A program made the position numbers and the translations under genes. This document shows, piece by piece, positions 32,876-41,458 of a stretch of 64,000 nucleotides of DNA (the stretch's first letter is position 1; each line of letters starts with the position of its first letter). The notes under the pieces are model-generated. The model had not been told where the DNA came from and ran no database searches. It was given only the letters and a program-made list of their open reading frames with translations. The stretch comes from DASUGC01 sp035606665 (GTDB lineage Bacteria; Acidobacteriota; Vicinamibacteria; Vicinamibacterales; SCN-69-37). The stretch is from assembly GCA_035606665.1 (NCBI GenBank), contig DATNEY010000009.1, positions 1-64,000 on the forward strand. Reading direction: 5' to 3'.

Positions 32876-34090
32876 ATGGCTGAGCGACTGGTTGTCTTCG
32901 ACACCACCCTCCGCGACGGCGAACAGGCTCCCGGGTTTTCCATGCGCATCGAGGAAAAGATCCGGCTGGCCCGCCAGATCGAGCTGCTCGGCGTGGACAT
33001 CATCGAGGCGGGCTTCCCCATCGCTTCCGAGGCGGACGCCGAAGCCGTGAAACAGGTCTCGCAGGTCGTGACCAACGCGACGGTGGCCGCGCTCGCGCGC
33101 TGCGCGCCTGGGGACATCGATCGCGCCGCCTGGGCGCTCGCGCCGGCTCGGCGCTCCCGCATCCACACGTTCATCGCAACGTCCGACCTGCACCTGGCCA
33201 AGAAGCTGCGAATGACGCGCGAGGCGTGCCTCGCAGCGGCGACCGAATCGGTGGCCCGGGCGAAGACGTTCACAGACGACGTCGAGTTCTCGGCCGAGGA
33301 TGCGACCCGGAGTGACCTCGACTTCCTCTGTCGCGTAGTCGAGTCCGTCATCAATGCCGGCGCGACGACGATCAATTTGCCGGACACGGTTGGCTACTCC
33401 ACGCCCGACGAGATCGGCGAGTTCTTCCGGACGATCATGACGCGCGTGCCGAACGCGCACCGCGCGATCTTCAGCGCGCACTGCCACGACGACCTCGGAC
33501 TTGCGGTGGCGAATACGCTGGCGGCGATCTGCGCGGGCGCGCGCCAGGTCGAGGTCACAATCAACGGCATCGGCGAACGCGCCGGAAATGCGTCAATCGA
33601 AGAGATCGTCATGGCCACGCGCGTGCGCCCGGATCGCGTGCCTGTCGAGACGCGGGTCGTGACCGAACAGCTCTACGCCTCGAGCCAGATGCTTTCCGAA
33701 ATCACCGGCGAGCGCGTCCAGGCGAACAAGGCGATCGTCGGCCGCAACGCCTTCGCGCACGAAGCCGGCATTCATCAGGACGGCATGCTGAAAGATCGGC
33801 GGACGTACGAGATCATGCGTCCGGAGGACGTGGGCGTGCCGCAGACGACGCTGGTGCTCGGCAAACACTCAGGGCGGCACGCCGTGCAGAAGCACTGCGA
33901 GAAGTTCGGCCTGGCGCTGTCGCGGCAGGATCTCGATCAGGTCTACCGCCGGATCGTCGCGCTCGCTGACGTACAAAAGCACGTAACGGAAGAAGATCTT
34001 CTCGCGATCACGATGGAGGTCTGCGGCGCCTCGGCCGTTCCCGCCGGGCGTGATGCTTCACACGAAGCGGGCTACGGATTCGGCGTTTGA
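32876..34090 (+). CDS. leuA: 2-isopropylmalate synthase (short form without regulatory domain)
   Basis: Condenses acetyl-CoA with 2-oxoisovalerate, the committed step to leucine. The start is ATG 32876 (MAERLVVFDTTLRDGEQAPG); a TTG 13 codons earlier is less likely. The protein has 404 residues, with the catalytic barrel (HCHDDLGLAVANTLAAI, NGIGERAGN) and the subdomain AFAHEAGIHQDGMLK / LGKHSGRHAV. It ends where full-length LeuA would enter the roughly 110-residue leucine-binding domain, so feedback inhibition may be absent. Coupled to leuB by a TTGA overlap. Confidence 0.9.
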   Translation: MAERLVVFDTTLRDGEQAPGFSMRIEEKIRLARQIELLGVDIIEAGFPIASEADAEAVKQVSQVVTNATVAALARCAPGDIDRAAWALAPARRSRIHTFIATSDLHLAKKLRMTREACLAAATESVARAKTFTDDVEFSAEDATRSDLDFLCRVVESVINAGATTINLPDTVGYSTPDEIGEFFRTIMTRVPNAHRAIFSAHCHDDLGLAVANTLAAICAGARQVEVTINGIGERAGNASIEEIVMATRVRPDRVPVETRVVTEQLYASSQMLSEITGERVQANKAIVGRNAFAHEAGIHQDGMLKDRRTYEIMRPEDVGVPQTTLVLGKHSGRHAVQKHCEKFGLALSRQDLDQVYRRIVALADVQKHVTEEDLLAITMEVCGASAVPAGRDASHEAGYGFGV

Positions 34091-35163
34091 ACGCACGCAT
34101 CGTCGTGATGCCCGGCGACGGTGTCGGGCCCGAAGTCACATCCGCCGCCGTCCGAGTGCTTGAAGGCGCGAGCCAGTCGTTCGGTCACACCTGGGAATTC
34201 GTCGAGACCCTCATAGGCGGCGCGGCAATCCGCGCAAACCAGCCTCCCCTGCCCGCCGACACTCTCGCAGCCGCCAAGTCGTCGCAGGCTGTGTTGCTCG
34301 GCGCCGTCGGCCATCCGGACTTCGATCATCTGCCGCCCGGATCGCGGCCCGAGTCCGCGCTTCTGGCGTTGAGGCGCGAACTGGGCGTGTACGCCAACCT
34401 GCGGCCCGCCCGCGCGTGGCGCGGGCTCGAGGGATCCGGTCCGCTGAAACCCGAGGTGCTGCGCGGCACCGATTTGATCGTCGTGCGCGAGTTGAACGGC
34501 GGTCTCTACTACGGGCAGCCGCGTGGAATCGCCGCGGACGGGAAGTCGGCGCTGAACACGATGGCGTACACGCGCGACGAGGTCGCGCGCGTCGCGCACT
34601 CAGCATTCAGGCTCGCGCGCAGCCGTCGGCGGAAGCTCGTGTCCGTCGACAAGGCCAACGTCCTCGAGGTCTCGAGACTGTGGCGGACTGTCGTGACCGA
34701 AATCGGCCGTGACTATCCAGACGTCGAACTCACGCACGAGTACGTGGACGCCGCCGCGATGAAGCTCGCGCTGGCACCCGCTGCGTTCGACGTGATGCTG
34801 ACGGAGAACATGTTCGGTGACATCCTGTCCGACGAGGCCGGCGCCGTGTGCGGATCACTCGGCCTTCTGCCGTCCGCCAGCCTTGGCGACGGCGTGGGTC
34901 TCTTCGAGCCAGTCCACGGATCCGCACCAACAATCGCGGGCAAGGACATCGCGAATCCCATCGGCGCGATCCTGTCCGCGGCGATGCTGCTTTCGGATGG
35001 CCTCGGTCTGCGCAAGGAAGGCGCGGCGGTGACCGCGGCTGTCGAGCGCACTCTTCAGGCCGGACACAGGACCGCTGACATCGCGGACGCGGGACAGCCC
35101 GCGCTCGGCACGCGCGCGTTCACGGACGCGGTGCTGGCAGAGATTCGACCGGGCCACACATGA
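34087..35163 (+). CDS. leuB: 3-isopropylmalate dehydrogenase
   Basis: NAD-dependent oxidative decarboxylation of 3-isopropylmalate. The protein has 358 residues with a TTG start inside the leuA stop (TTGA). VVMPGDGVGPEV, LLGAVGHP, the substrate-binding VRELNGGLYYGQPR, DKANVLE, and the metal/NAD region ENMFGDILSDEAGAVCGSLG and PVHGSAPTIAGKDIANP are all there. The stop codon lies inside the left arm of a 9-bp inverted repeat that probably ends the operon. Confidence 0.97.
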   Translation: MNARIVVMPGDGVGPEVTSAAVRVLEGASQSFGHTWEFVETLIGGAAIRANQPPLPADTLAAAKSSQAVLLGAVGHPDFDHLPPGSRPESALLALRRELGVYANLRPARAWRGLEGSGPLKPEVLRGTDLIVVRELNGGLYYGQPRGIAADGKSALNTMAYTRDEVARVAHSAFRLARSRRRKLVSVDKANVLEVSRLWRTVVTEIGRDYPDVELTHEYVDAAAMKLALAPAAFDVMLTENMFGDILSDEAGAVCGSLGLLPSASLGDGVGLFEPVHGSAPTIAGKDIANPIGAILSAAMLLSDGLGLRKEGAAVTAAVERTLQAGHRTADIADAGQPALGTRAFTDAVLAEIRPGHT

Positions 35164-35184
35164 AGCGAGGTGAAGTCATGTGTG
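35155..35184. terminator. stem-loop spanning the leuB stop codon
   Basis: CACACATGA (35155-35163) and TCATGTGTG (35176-35184) are perfect complements around a 12-nt loop; the left arm includes the leuB TGA. It sits at the convergent junction with glmU, which ends at 35204, and may act in both directions. Confidence 0.5.
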
Positions 35185-35203
35185 CTCTTCGTTACTCCCC
35201 CGT

Positions 35204-36598
35204 CTAGGAAAGTCCCTTCGTCCTGCGCTCGCGTCGACGGCCCGCCCAGCCAGGCTTGTTCTCCTGCCGCCCGCGCGCGACGGCGAGCGCATCGGCCGGG
35301 ACGTCCCTGGTGATCGATGACCCGGCGGCGACATAGGCGCCGGCGCCGATGCGCACGGGCGCGATGAGCTGGGAGTCCGATCCAATGAAGGCGCCGTCCT
35401 CGATGATCGTCGGGTTCTTGTTCACGCCGTCGTAGTTGCACGTGATCGTGCCCGCGCCGACGTTGACCCGCTCGCCGATTGTCGAGTCGCCGAGATACGC
35501 CAGGTGGTTGGCCTTCGAACCGCGTCCCAGCGTTGTTTTCTTGAGCTCGACGAAGTTGCCGACGTGCGCGCCCTCCCCCACCACAGACGCGGGCCGCAGA
35601 TGCGCGAACGGGCCGATGCGCGCCCCGTTGTCGATGCGCGAATCCACTAGCACCGAGTGATCCAGCACGATCACGTCGTCGCCGACCTGCATGTTCGTGA
35701 GGCGGCACCCGGCGTGCACGCGGCAGCGCTCGCCGATCGACGTCGTGCCTTCGATCGTGACGCCCGGGCCGATGGCCGTGTCGGCGCCGATCGTGACGTC
35801 GGCATCGACAAACGTCGAGGCGGGATCCTCGAGCGAGACACCGCCCTGCATCAACGACTGGTTTTTGCGATCGCGGAGCACGCGTGAAAGGTCGGCAAGG
35901 TCCACGCGGCTGTTGACGCCACGGAGCTCGGTCGCCGATTCAATTGCCAGCGTCTCGACCTTCAATTTGCGCTGGCGGTACATCGAGACAAGATCGGTCA
36001 GGTAGTACTCGCCTTGCGCATTGTCGCTGGCGAGTTGATGCAGCGACTCGAAGAGCGGCGCGAGATCGAAGCAGTAGATACCGCTGTTGACCTCGGTGAT
36101 CGCGCGTTCCTGCCCCGACGCATCGCGTTCCTCGACGATGCGCTGGATGCGGCCCGACGGATCGCGGACGATGCGTCCGTAGCCGTAGGGTTCGGGCAAG
36201 TGCATCGTGAGCACGGTCGCCGCGGCCTTCGCGCCGCGGTGGTGCTCGATCAGCCGCGCGAGCGTGGCGGTCTGCAGAAGCGGGACGTCGGCGTAGAGCA
36301 GCAACACGACTCCCGACTTCCCCGCCACCGCTGATTCGGCTTGCAGCAGCGCATGGCCGGTTCCGAGCTGCGGACTCTGCACGGCGAACTGAACCGCCGG
36401 CCGTGATTTGAGAGACGACCGGACGTCGTCCGCGCCGTGGCCAACGACAACCGTCACTGAATCGGCGCGAAGACCATCGACGGTTCGAAGGACGTGTTCG
36501 ATGAGTGTGCACCCCGCCAGGGTGTGCAGCACTTTCGGGCGGAACGATTTCATTCGCGTGCCCTTGCCGGCCGCGAGAATCACGACGTGCAGCGCCAC
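35204..36598 (-). CDS. glmU: bifunctional UDP-N-acetylglucosamine pyrophosphorylase / glucosamine-1-phosphate acetyltransferase
   Basis: Makes UDP-GlcNAc for peptidoglycan and envelope glycans in two steps. The protein has 464 residues. The N-terminal uridyltransferase has LAAGKGTRMKSFRPKVLHTLAG and GTGHALLQAE. The C-terminal left-handed beta-helix acetyltransferase has hexapeptide repeats and the conserved KKTTLGRGSKANHLAYLGD and GAGTITCNYDGVNKNPTII. It ends convergent to leuB; the TPR gene lies 9 bp upstream on the same strand. Confidence 0.97.
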   Translation of the reverse strand: MALHVVILAAGKGTRMKSFRPKVLHTLAGCTLIEHVLRTVDGLRADSVTVVVGHGADDVRSSLKSRPAVQFAVQSPQLGTGHALLQAESAVAGKSGVVLLLYADVPLLQTATLARLIEHHRGAKAAATVLTMHLPEPYGYGRIVRDPSGRIQRIVEERDASGQERAITEVNSGIYCFDLAPLFESLHQLASDNAQGEYYLTDLVSMYRQRKLKVETLAIESATELRGVNSRVDLADLSRVLRDRKNQSLMQGGVSLEDPASTFVDADVTIGADTAIGPGVTIEGTTSIGERCRVHAGCRLTNMQVGDDVIVLDHSVLVDSRIDNGARIGPFAHLRPASVVGEGAHVGNFVELKKTTLGRGSKANHLAYLGDSTIGERVNVGAGTITCNYDGVNKNPTIIEDGAFIGSDSQLIAPVRIGAGAYVAAGSSITRDVPADALAVARGRQENKPGWAGRRRERRTKGLS

Positions 36599-36607
36599 CT
36601 CGGTATC

Positions 36608-37249
36608 CTACCGTTCGCTACGGCCGCGGCGTGTCCGCTGACCCGCAGATTCTATCGGCGGCTCGGTAAGCGTCCAGAAGGCGTCTTCGTCGTGCAATGA
36701 CGTGAAATCGTCGTCTGATCGTGCTTGCGTCGATGCTTCCGGGCTGATGGCGATCGCCTTGCCCAGGAATTCGAGCGCGTCGCCGACGCGTCCGCACCGG
36801 GCGCAAACGGCGGCCATCAGGTACAGCGCCAGGTCGTGCCGCGGGTCGTCCCCGAGAACACTCCGCGCCCATTCCTCAGCAGCCTGGTCGTCCCCCTTAT
36901 TCAAGGCGGCCGTGGCGGCGGTCAGGCGCTCCTCAATGGTCTTCGGCGCGGCCGGCCGTCTGTTCGCTTCTCTCTTGCAGAGCTCGAGGTAGACCCTGGC
37001 ACGGTCAAGGAGCGCCCGCTCGGCCGGGAATCCCATAACGATGGCGTCAAAGGCGGTTGCGGCGTCGGGATAGGCGTGGCGCTGCAGGGCCTCCATCCCA
37101 CGCTGAAATAGGGCAATTGCCTCAGAAGAATGAGGAGGTTTGGCTTGCGGAGGCTCGATAGGAGGCGTACGCACCTGAGGAACTGGCGACGCCTCCGGCT
37201 TCCGCACGTGATCGCCGGTTGACGAGCGAGACCCCGAGCGTTTCGGCAT
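36608..37249 (-). CDS. tetratricopeptide-repeat protein
   Basis: The protein has 213 residues. The first 40 are disordered and rich in Pro, Ser and Arg. TPR-like helical pairs follow from about 42 (EAIALFQRGMEALQRHAYPDAATAFDAI, quoted by key Ala/Tyr pattern) through LNKGDDQAAEEWARSVLGDDP and RVGDALEFLGKAIAISPEA. There is no signal peptide, so it is probably a cytoplasmic scaffold. It sits between rsmI and glmU on the same strand. The partner is unknown. Confidence 0.75.
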   Translation of the reverse strand: MPKRSGSRSSTGDHVRKPEASPVPQVRTPPIEPPQAKPPHSSEAIALFQRGMEALQRHAYPDAATAFDAIVMGFPAERALLDRARVYLELCKREANRRPAAPKTIEERLTAATAALNKGDDQAAEEWARSVLGDDPRHDLALYLMAAVCARCGRVGDALEFLGKAIAISPEASTQARSDDDFTSLHDEDAFWTLTEPPIESAGQRTRRGRSER

Positions 37250-37309
37250 CGGTATTCCTCTGGAATGCGAACTGGAGCGCGCAGAAGGTAGCAGAGCGCC
37301 CCTGTGAGG

Positions 37310-38173
37310 TCAAGAAAGCTGTTCCCGCCGCCTGTTCTCTGAAATCCGATGCTTCTTCCAAGCCTTCTTCACATCAGGAATATCGAGCCCGACCGCAGCA
37401 GCAGCGAGCTCTGTTGCTCTGTCTATGTCAAAACTATTGTTAGTGGTCATACAACCAATCATGCTGATCGCAGTCTCAAGGCCAGCCGAGACGCGAAGAT
37501 AGTCGTCTGAAACTGGCGCTGCACTCGAAATCACCAGAACGAATTCGCCGAGTGGTGGAATCGCATCTTGCTGTTGTATTTGTGAAATGACCAATTGTTC
37601 ATGAACTTTTGTAGCTTCTCTCAAGACTAATATATGCTTATTAACCAATTCATTAAGCTCGTTGAGGGCTCTGACGATCCGATGGGGCGCTTCAAAGGCG
37701 ACAACAGTCCTTTGTTCATTGGCCAATCGACCAATCCACTCAGTCCTCGCCTTTCCGCCATGCGGAGGGAAGCCCATGAAAACGAACTCCGAGGCAGGCG
37801 TACCGGAAACCGAGAGGGCGGCCATCACCGCGCTCGCGCCAGGAATCGGGCTCACTCGAAGACCACGCTCCAGCGCCAGCTTGACCAGAAGCTCTCCTGG
37901 GTCCGCGACTCCGGGTGTACCGGCGTCTGAAACGAGGGCGATCGAAGTGCCGGCGATCAGCCTTTCGACGAGTTTCGGGGCCTCGTGATGTTCGTTGTGC
38001 TCGTGGAGGCTGACCATCGGCCGCTGGATCTTGTAGTGGGCGAGGAGCTTCGCGGTTCGCCTCGTGTCTTCGGCAGCGATCAGATCTGCCTCCCGCAGCG
38101 TGCGCAGCGCCCGAAGCGTGATGTCCTCCAGGTTGCCGATTGGCGTGGCCACGACGAAGAGGGTGCCGGCCAT
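37310..38173 (-). CDS. rsmI: 16S rRNA (cytidine1402-2'-O)-methyltransferase RsmI
   Basis: Tetrapyrrole-methylase-fold enzyme that methylates C1402 in the ribosomal P site. The start is ATG 38173 (MAGTLFVVATPIGNLEDITL), giving 287 residues; an upstream frame is longer but unlike the family. LIAAEDTRRTAKLLAHY, SDAGTPGVADPG and PGASAVMAALSVSG are the conserved blocks. The part encoded by about 37400-37700 is visibly richer in A and T than the flanks, although the protein reads through intact. Confidence 0.95.
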   Translation of the reverse strand: MAGTLFVVATPIGNLEDITLRALRTLREADLIAAEDTRRTAKLLAHYKIQRPMVSLHEHNEHHEAPKLVERLIAGTSIALVSDAGTPGVADPGELLVKLALERGLRVSPIPGASAVMAALSVSGTPASEFVFMGFPPHGGKARTEWIGRLANEQRTVVAFEAPHRIVRALNELNELVNKHILVLREATKVHEQLVISQIQQQDAIPPLGEFVLVISSAAPVSDDYLRVSAGLETAISMIGCMTTNNSFDIDRATELAAAAVGLDIPDVKKAWKKHRISENRRREQLS

Positions 38174-38188
38174 GTGCGATGGGAGAAC

Positions 38189-38194
38189 TATAAT
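38189..38194 (+). promoter_or_regulatory. consensus -10 box ahead of the FmdB-serS pair
   Basis: A perfect TATAAT lies 23 bp before the FmdB ATG in the short divergent spacer with rsmI. No good -35 is visible at 17 bp. It would give a leader of about 17 nt. Confidence 0.45.
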
Positions 38195-38217
38195 TGCTGG
38201 CGGTTCGCTGACGACAA

Positions 38218-38565
38218 ATGCCCCTCTACGAATACCAGTGTGACGCCTGCGGCGCCCGTTTCGAGGTGATTCGGAAATTCTCGGATCCCCCGCTGGAGAT
38301 CTGCACGACGTGCGGCAAGGGGCCAATCACGAAGCTCGTCTCGTCGCCGGCCTTCCAGTTCAAGGGCTCTGGCTGGTACGTCACCGACTACGCCAAGAAG
38401 TCGGGCGCATCGTCGCCGGCCGGCGAGAGCTCGTCCACCGCCACGAAAGAAAAAGAGAAAGACAGCGGTAAGGACACCGGCGGCGATAAGGGCGATAAGA
38501 CCGATAAGCCCGCAGCGTCTTCGACGCCGGCCCCGGCGTCCACCACGCCCACAAAGGATTCGTAG
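38218..38565 (+). CDS. FmdB-type zinc ribbon protein
   Basis: The protein has 115 residues. It begins MPLYEYQCDACGARFEVIRK, the FmdB/CxxC_CxxC_SSSS regulatory protein signature, with Cys8, Cys11, Cys29 and Cys32 as zinc ligands. Then come VSSPAFQFKGSGWYVTDY and a low-complexity Lys/Asp/Ser/Thr tail from about residue 60. Family function is not settled; it is a frequent small neighbour of housekeeping genes. serS starts one base after its stop. Confidence 0.9.
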   Translation: MPLYEYQCDACGARFEVIRKFSDPPLEICTTCGKGPITKLVSSPAFQFKGSGWYVTDYAKKSGASSPAGESSSTATKEKEKDSGKDTGGDKGDKTDKPAASSTPAPASTTPTKDS

Positions 38566-38566
38566 C

Positions 38567-39850
38567 GTGATTGACCCGATTCTGGTCCGGGAGCGTCCGG
38601 AGGAGGTCGAAGCGCGGCTGCGCGATCGCGGTCTCGATCCGACCGCCGAACTCGCAGAGCTCGCAACCGTCGAAGCCGAACGACGGCGGCTCATTCCGCT
38701 GGTCGAAAACCTCAAGCGCGAACAGAACGCCGCAGGGGAAGCCGTTGCAAAGGCGAAGCGCGAGGGTGGTGACCCGAGCGGCATCTTCGCCGAGAACAAG
38801 GCACGTGCCGGCCGGATCAGGGATCTCGAGTCCGAGCTCGCCGCGATCGAGCAGCGCCGGGACGCACGACTCCTTGTGCTGCCGAACCTGCCGCACGAAA
38901 GCGTGCCGGCGGGGAAGTCCGCGGCGGATAACAAGGAAGTCCGGCAGTGGGGAACTCCGCCGCCGTTCGACTTCGAGCCGAAACCCCATTGGGATCTGGG
39001 GCCGGCCCTCGGGATTCTTGATTTCGAGCGCGCGACCAGGATGTCCGGCGCGCGCTTCTCCGTGCTGTTCGGCGCCGGCGCCAGGCTCGAGCGGGCGCTG
39101 ATCAATTTCATGCTCGACGTCCACACGCGCGACCACGGCTATAAGGAAGTCGAGCCGCCGTTTCTGGTTAACCGCGCGGCGCTCACAGGAACAGGGAACC
39201 TTCCGAAGTTCGAGGAGGATCTCTTCCGCATCGGCGGCGACTGGGATTTGTTCCTGATTCCGACGGCTGAAGTACCGCTCACGAACCTTCATCGCGAAGA
39301 GATTCTCGATGGCCGCGATCTGCCGCTGAAGTACACGGCCTACACGCCATGTTTCCGCAGCGAGGCCGGATCGTATGGCGCGGATGTGCGAGGCCTCATC
39401 CGGCAGCATCAGTTCGACAAGGTCGAACTCGTGAAGATCACGACGCCCGATCAGTCACATGAGGAGCTCGAGAAGCTCACGCGGGATGCTGAAGCAATCC
39501 TGGAGAAGCTGGGCCTCGCGTACCGGCGCGTCCTGTTGTGCACGGGCGACATGGGGTTTGCCTCTGCGAAGACGTTCGACATCGAAGTCTGGCTGCCGAG
39601 CCAGAAGACCTATCGGGAGATTTCGTCCTGCAGCAACTGCGAAGCGTTTCAGGCGCGACGGGCGCAAATCAAGTTCAGGCCCGACGGAGCAGGGAAGGCG
39701 CAGTTCGCGCACACGCTCAACGGATCGGGCCTGGCCGTGGGCCGCACCCTCATCGCCATCCTCGAGAACTATCAACAGAAGGATGGCTCGATCGTCATTC
39801 CGGAGGTTCTCCGCTCGTACATGGGCGGCCTGGACAGAATCGTGAAGTAA
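38567..39850 (+). CDS. serS: seryl-tRNA synthetase
   Basis: Class II synthetase charging tRNA-Ser. The protein has 427 residues with a GTG start right after the FmdB gene. The N-terminal coiled coil (about 30-100, ELATVEAERRRLIPLVENLK onward) contacts the long variable arm. The catalytic core has motif 2 TPCFRSEAGSYGADVRGLIR and motif 3 NGSGLAVGRTLIAILENYQ. A tRNA-Ser gene lies 1.5 kb downstream. It ends at a convergent hairpin. Confidence 0.97.
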   Translation: MIDPILVRERPEEVEARLRDRGLDPTAELAELATVEAERRRLIPLVENLKREQNAAGEAVAKAKREGGDPSGIFAENKARAGRIRDLESELAAIEQRRDARLLVLPNLPHESVPAGKSAADNKEVRQWGTPPPFDFEPKPHWDLGPALGILDFERATRMSGARFSVLFGAGARLERALINFMLDVHTRDHGYKEVEPPFLVNRAALTGTGNLPKFEEDLFRIGGDWDLFLIPTAEVPLTNLHREEILDGRDLPLKYTAYTPCFRSEAGSYGADVRGLIRQHQFDKVELVKITTPDQSHEELEKLTRDAEAILEKLGLAYRRVLLCTGDMGFASAKTFDIEVWLPSQKTYREISSCSNCEAFQARRAQIKFRPDGAGKAQFAHTLNGSGLAVGRTLIAILENYQQKDGSIVIPEVLRSYMGGLDRIVK

Positions 39851-39851
39851 A

Positions 39852-39870
39852 CCGGCCCTTTCGGGCCTGG
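39852..39870. terminator. hairpin between serS and the methyltransferase gene
   Basis: GGCCC-TTTC-GGGCC with flanking CC/GG pairs across a one-base bulge sits two bases after the serS stop, between two convergent genes. There is no U tract. It resembles the hairpins at 24589-24608 and 57952-57971. Confidence 0.5.
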
Positions 39871-39876
39871 CAATCC

Positions 39877-40947
39877 CTACGCAGTCTTCCTGAGCGGCTG
39901 GTCGGCCGCGCGCTCCAGCACCACGGCCGTCGTCTTGTCACGTGACGCGATTTCGCGCATGACCAGCCCGCATCCCGGTGGCACGAGTTGGCGCACCGTG
40001 CCGTCCTTCGTCTCCGCCACGAACTCGTCGCGGTCGTTGATGTACATGTCGAACTGGTGCAACTGCCACCAGTTCTCCCGCGAAGCTTCGCGTGTGTAGA
40101 CGTCAATGAAGAGAAGGCCGCCTGGGCGAAGTGCCCGCGCCAGGGCCGCGACGATGCCGGCGGGATCCTCGGTGTGATCGAGGGCATTGGCGCTGTACGC
40201 GACATCGAAACTACCGGGCACGATGGCGGTCGAGAGCGCCTCGGCGCCGGCGCAGATTTCGCGGGCGCACCGAATCTCAGGCAGCGACGCATAACCGTGG
40301 CGCTCGCGAACGATCGCATACATGTCGAGCAGCGGATCGACACCAGTGATGTTGAGAAGTCCCCTGAGCGCGCCCCATCGCAGACGCGACAGCGCACCAC
40401 AGCCGACGTCAAGCGCCTGAAGCGTCCGGCCGCAGTTTTCCTGCCACAGTTGGGCGAGATGCGGACCGGCGTACGCCGGGAAGGAACGGTGCGACTGCGT
40501 CACGCTCAGCAGTCGCAGCACGGAAGACGATGACTGCGCGTCGGTGTTGGCCCATTCGTTGAAGCCGCCGAGCTCGAAGTCGTGGTGCAGGACTTCCTGG
40601 AGCAGGCCGAGCTCGCGGCTGTTCTGCGGCGGCAGCGTCGTGTCCACGTAGATCTGTTTCGTGTTGTAGCAATGCGCGCGCGCCACCGTCTGGACGGCGC
40701 CGTCGTTCGAGATGCACAGAATGATGTCCGCGGCCTTCGCATCACCGGTGAGGAGCGCCGTCGCTACCGACTGCCGATCCACCGTCAGGATGCCCGTGAT
40801 GGTCATCCACGAGTGCCAGGGCGACGAGCACCGCACGATTTCGGCCGTGTCGAGTGGCAACTGGTTGTCGACGAGGACGAACACCGATCGAGACGACGAA
40901 CGATGCTCGCGCAGGTTGAACAGGGCAGCAATCAGAGGATTGACCAC
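39877..40947 (-). CDS. SAM-dependent class I methyltransferase of unknown substrate
   Basis: The protein has 356 residues with a GTG start. The first 160 residues are unassigned, with alternating strand and helix (SVFVLVDNQL, ADIILCISNDG, KQIYVDTTLP). The second half is a Methyltransf_11-type Rossmann fold: LDVGCGALSRLRWG (motif I, near 185), ITGVDPLLDMYAI, FDVAYSANALDHTEDPAGIV and LRPGGLLFIDVYTREA. The two-part layout suggests an added substrate or partner domain, perhaps glycan-related, but that is a guess. A gene-free region with several hairpins lies upstream. Confidence 0.75.
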   Translation of the reverse strand: MVNPLIAALFNLREHRSSSRSVFVLVDNQLPLDTAEIVRCSSPWHSWMTITGILTVDRQSVATALLTGDAKAADIILCISNDGAVQTVARAHCYNTKQIYVDTTLPPQNSRELGLLQEVLHHDFELGGFNEWANTDAQSSSSVLRLLSVTQSHRSFPAYAGPHLAQLWQENCGRTLQALDVGCGALSRLRWGALRGLLNITGVDPLLDMYAIVRERHGYASLPEIRCAREICAGAEALSTAIVPGSFDVAYSANALDHTEDPAGIVAALARALRPGGLLFIDVYTREASRENWWQLHQFDMYINDRDEFVAETKDGTVRQLVPPGCGLVMREIASRDKTTAVVLERAADQPLRKTA

Positions 40948-41338
40948 GGGGCAGTCTCCAAAGCAATCTCATCGGTCGGCCGACACGGTTGACGTCCGGG
41001 CGACACGCAGGCAAGTGCCTGCGTCGGTTTTCCGGCGAATCTCGCCTGTGCCGCGCGTTTGGCCTCACGGCCCAGCCGCATCCGCGGCCGGCACTCTTCA
41101 GGAGAGCAAGGCGTGTACCCGCATGCTCAGTGGTGACGAAGTGCCGCACGGATAGATAATGGGTGGCTGATTTGGCCCCGAGTGAACGGTAAGAACGAAG
41201 GGTTCCCGAGCGAGCGAAGCAGAGCGAGTCACCGAGGGAAGAGAACGAGCCGACACTTGCCTAAGCGCACTTCACTGGAGGCAAGTCGAGCGAGTGAGGG
41301 AGTAGGGGTCTGGGGGCGAAGCCCCAAGAGTAAGTAAC
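40948..41338. other. 391-bp gene-free region with several hairpins
   Basis: No credible gene. Reading leftward toward the methyltransferase, four GC-rich hairpins occur at 41072-41091, 41061-41072, 41034-41046 and 41005-41024 (the last is CGCAGGC-AAGT-GCCTGCG with an extra A-T pair). Further right, ACTTGCCT (41255-41262) and AGGCAAGT (41279-41286) form an inverted repeat, and GAGCGAG-type repeats surround it. A GGGGC-GAA-GCCCC hairpin is near 41313-41326, just before the tRNA. Confidence 0.6.
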
Positions 41339-41428
41339 GGAGAGGTGTGTGAGTGGTTGAAACAGGCGGTCTTGAAAACCGCTGTGCGGGAAACCGCACC
41401 GGGGGTTCGAATCCCTCCCTCTCCGCCA
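41339..41428 (+). tRNA. tRNA-Ser (anticodon UGA)
   Basis: A 90-nt class II tRNA. The acceptor stem pairs GGAGAGG (41339-41345) with CCTCTCC (41418-41424), followed by G73 and an encoded CCA. The anticodon stem GCGGT/ACCGC holds the loop CTTGAAA with anticodon TGA at 41373-41375. The long variable arm (TGTGCGGGAAACCGCAC) and GGTTCGAATCC in the T arm confirm tRNA-Ser, reading UCN codons, mainly UCA. Confidence 0.97.
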
Positions 41429-41458
41429 ACCAACCGGCGCCAAACGCTCGCTTCGCGG

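Noticed and set aside
41000..41100. c-di-GMP-I (GEMM) riboswitch
   Set aside because: Only fragments of the consensus match and the tetraloop-receptor arrangement is not visible; kept as an unassigned multi-hairpin leader.
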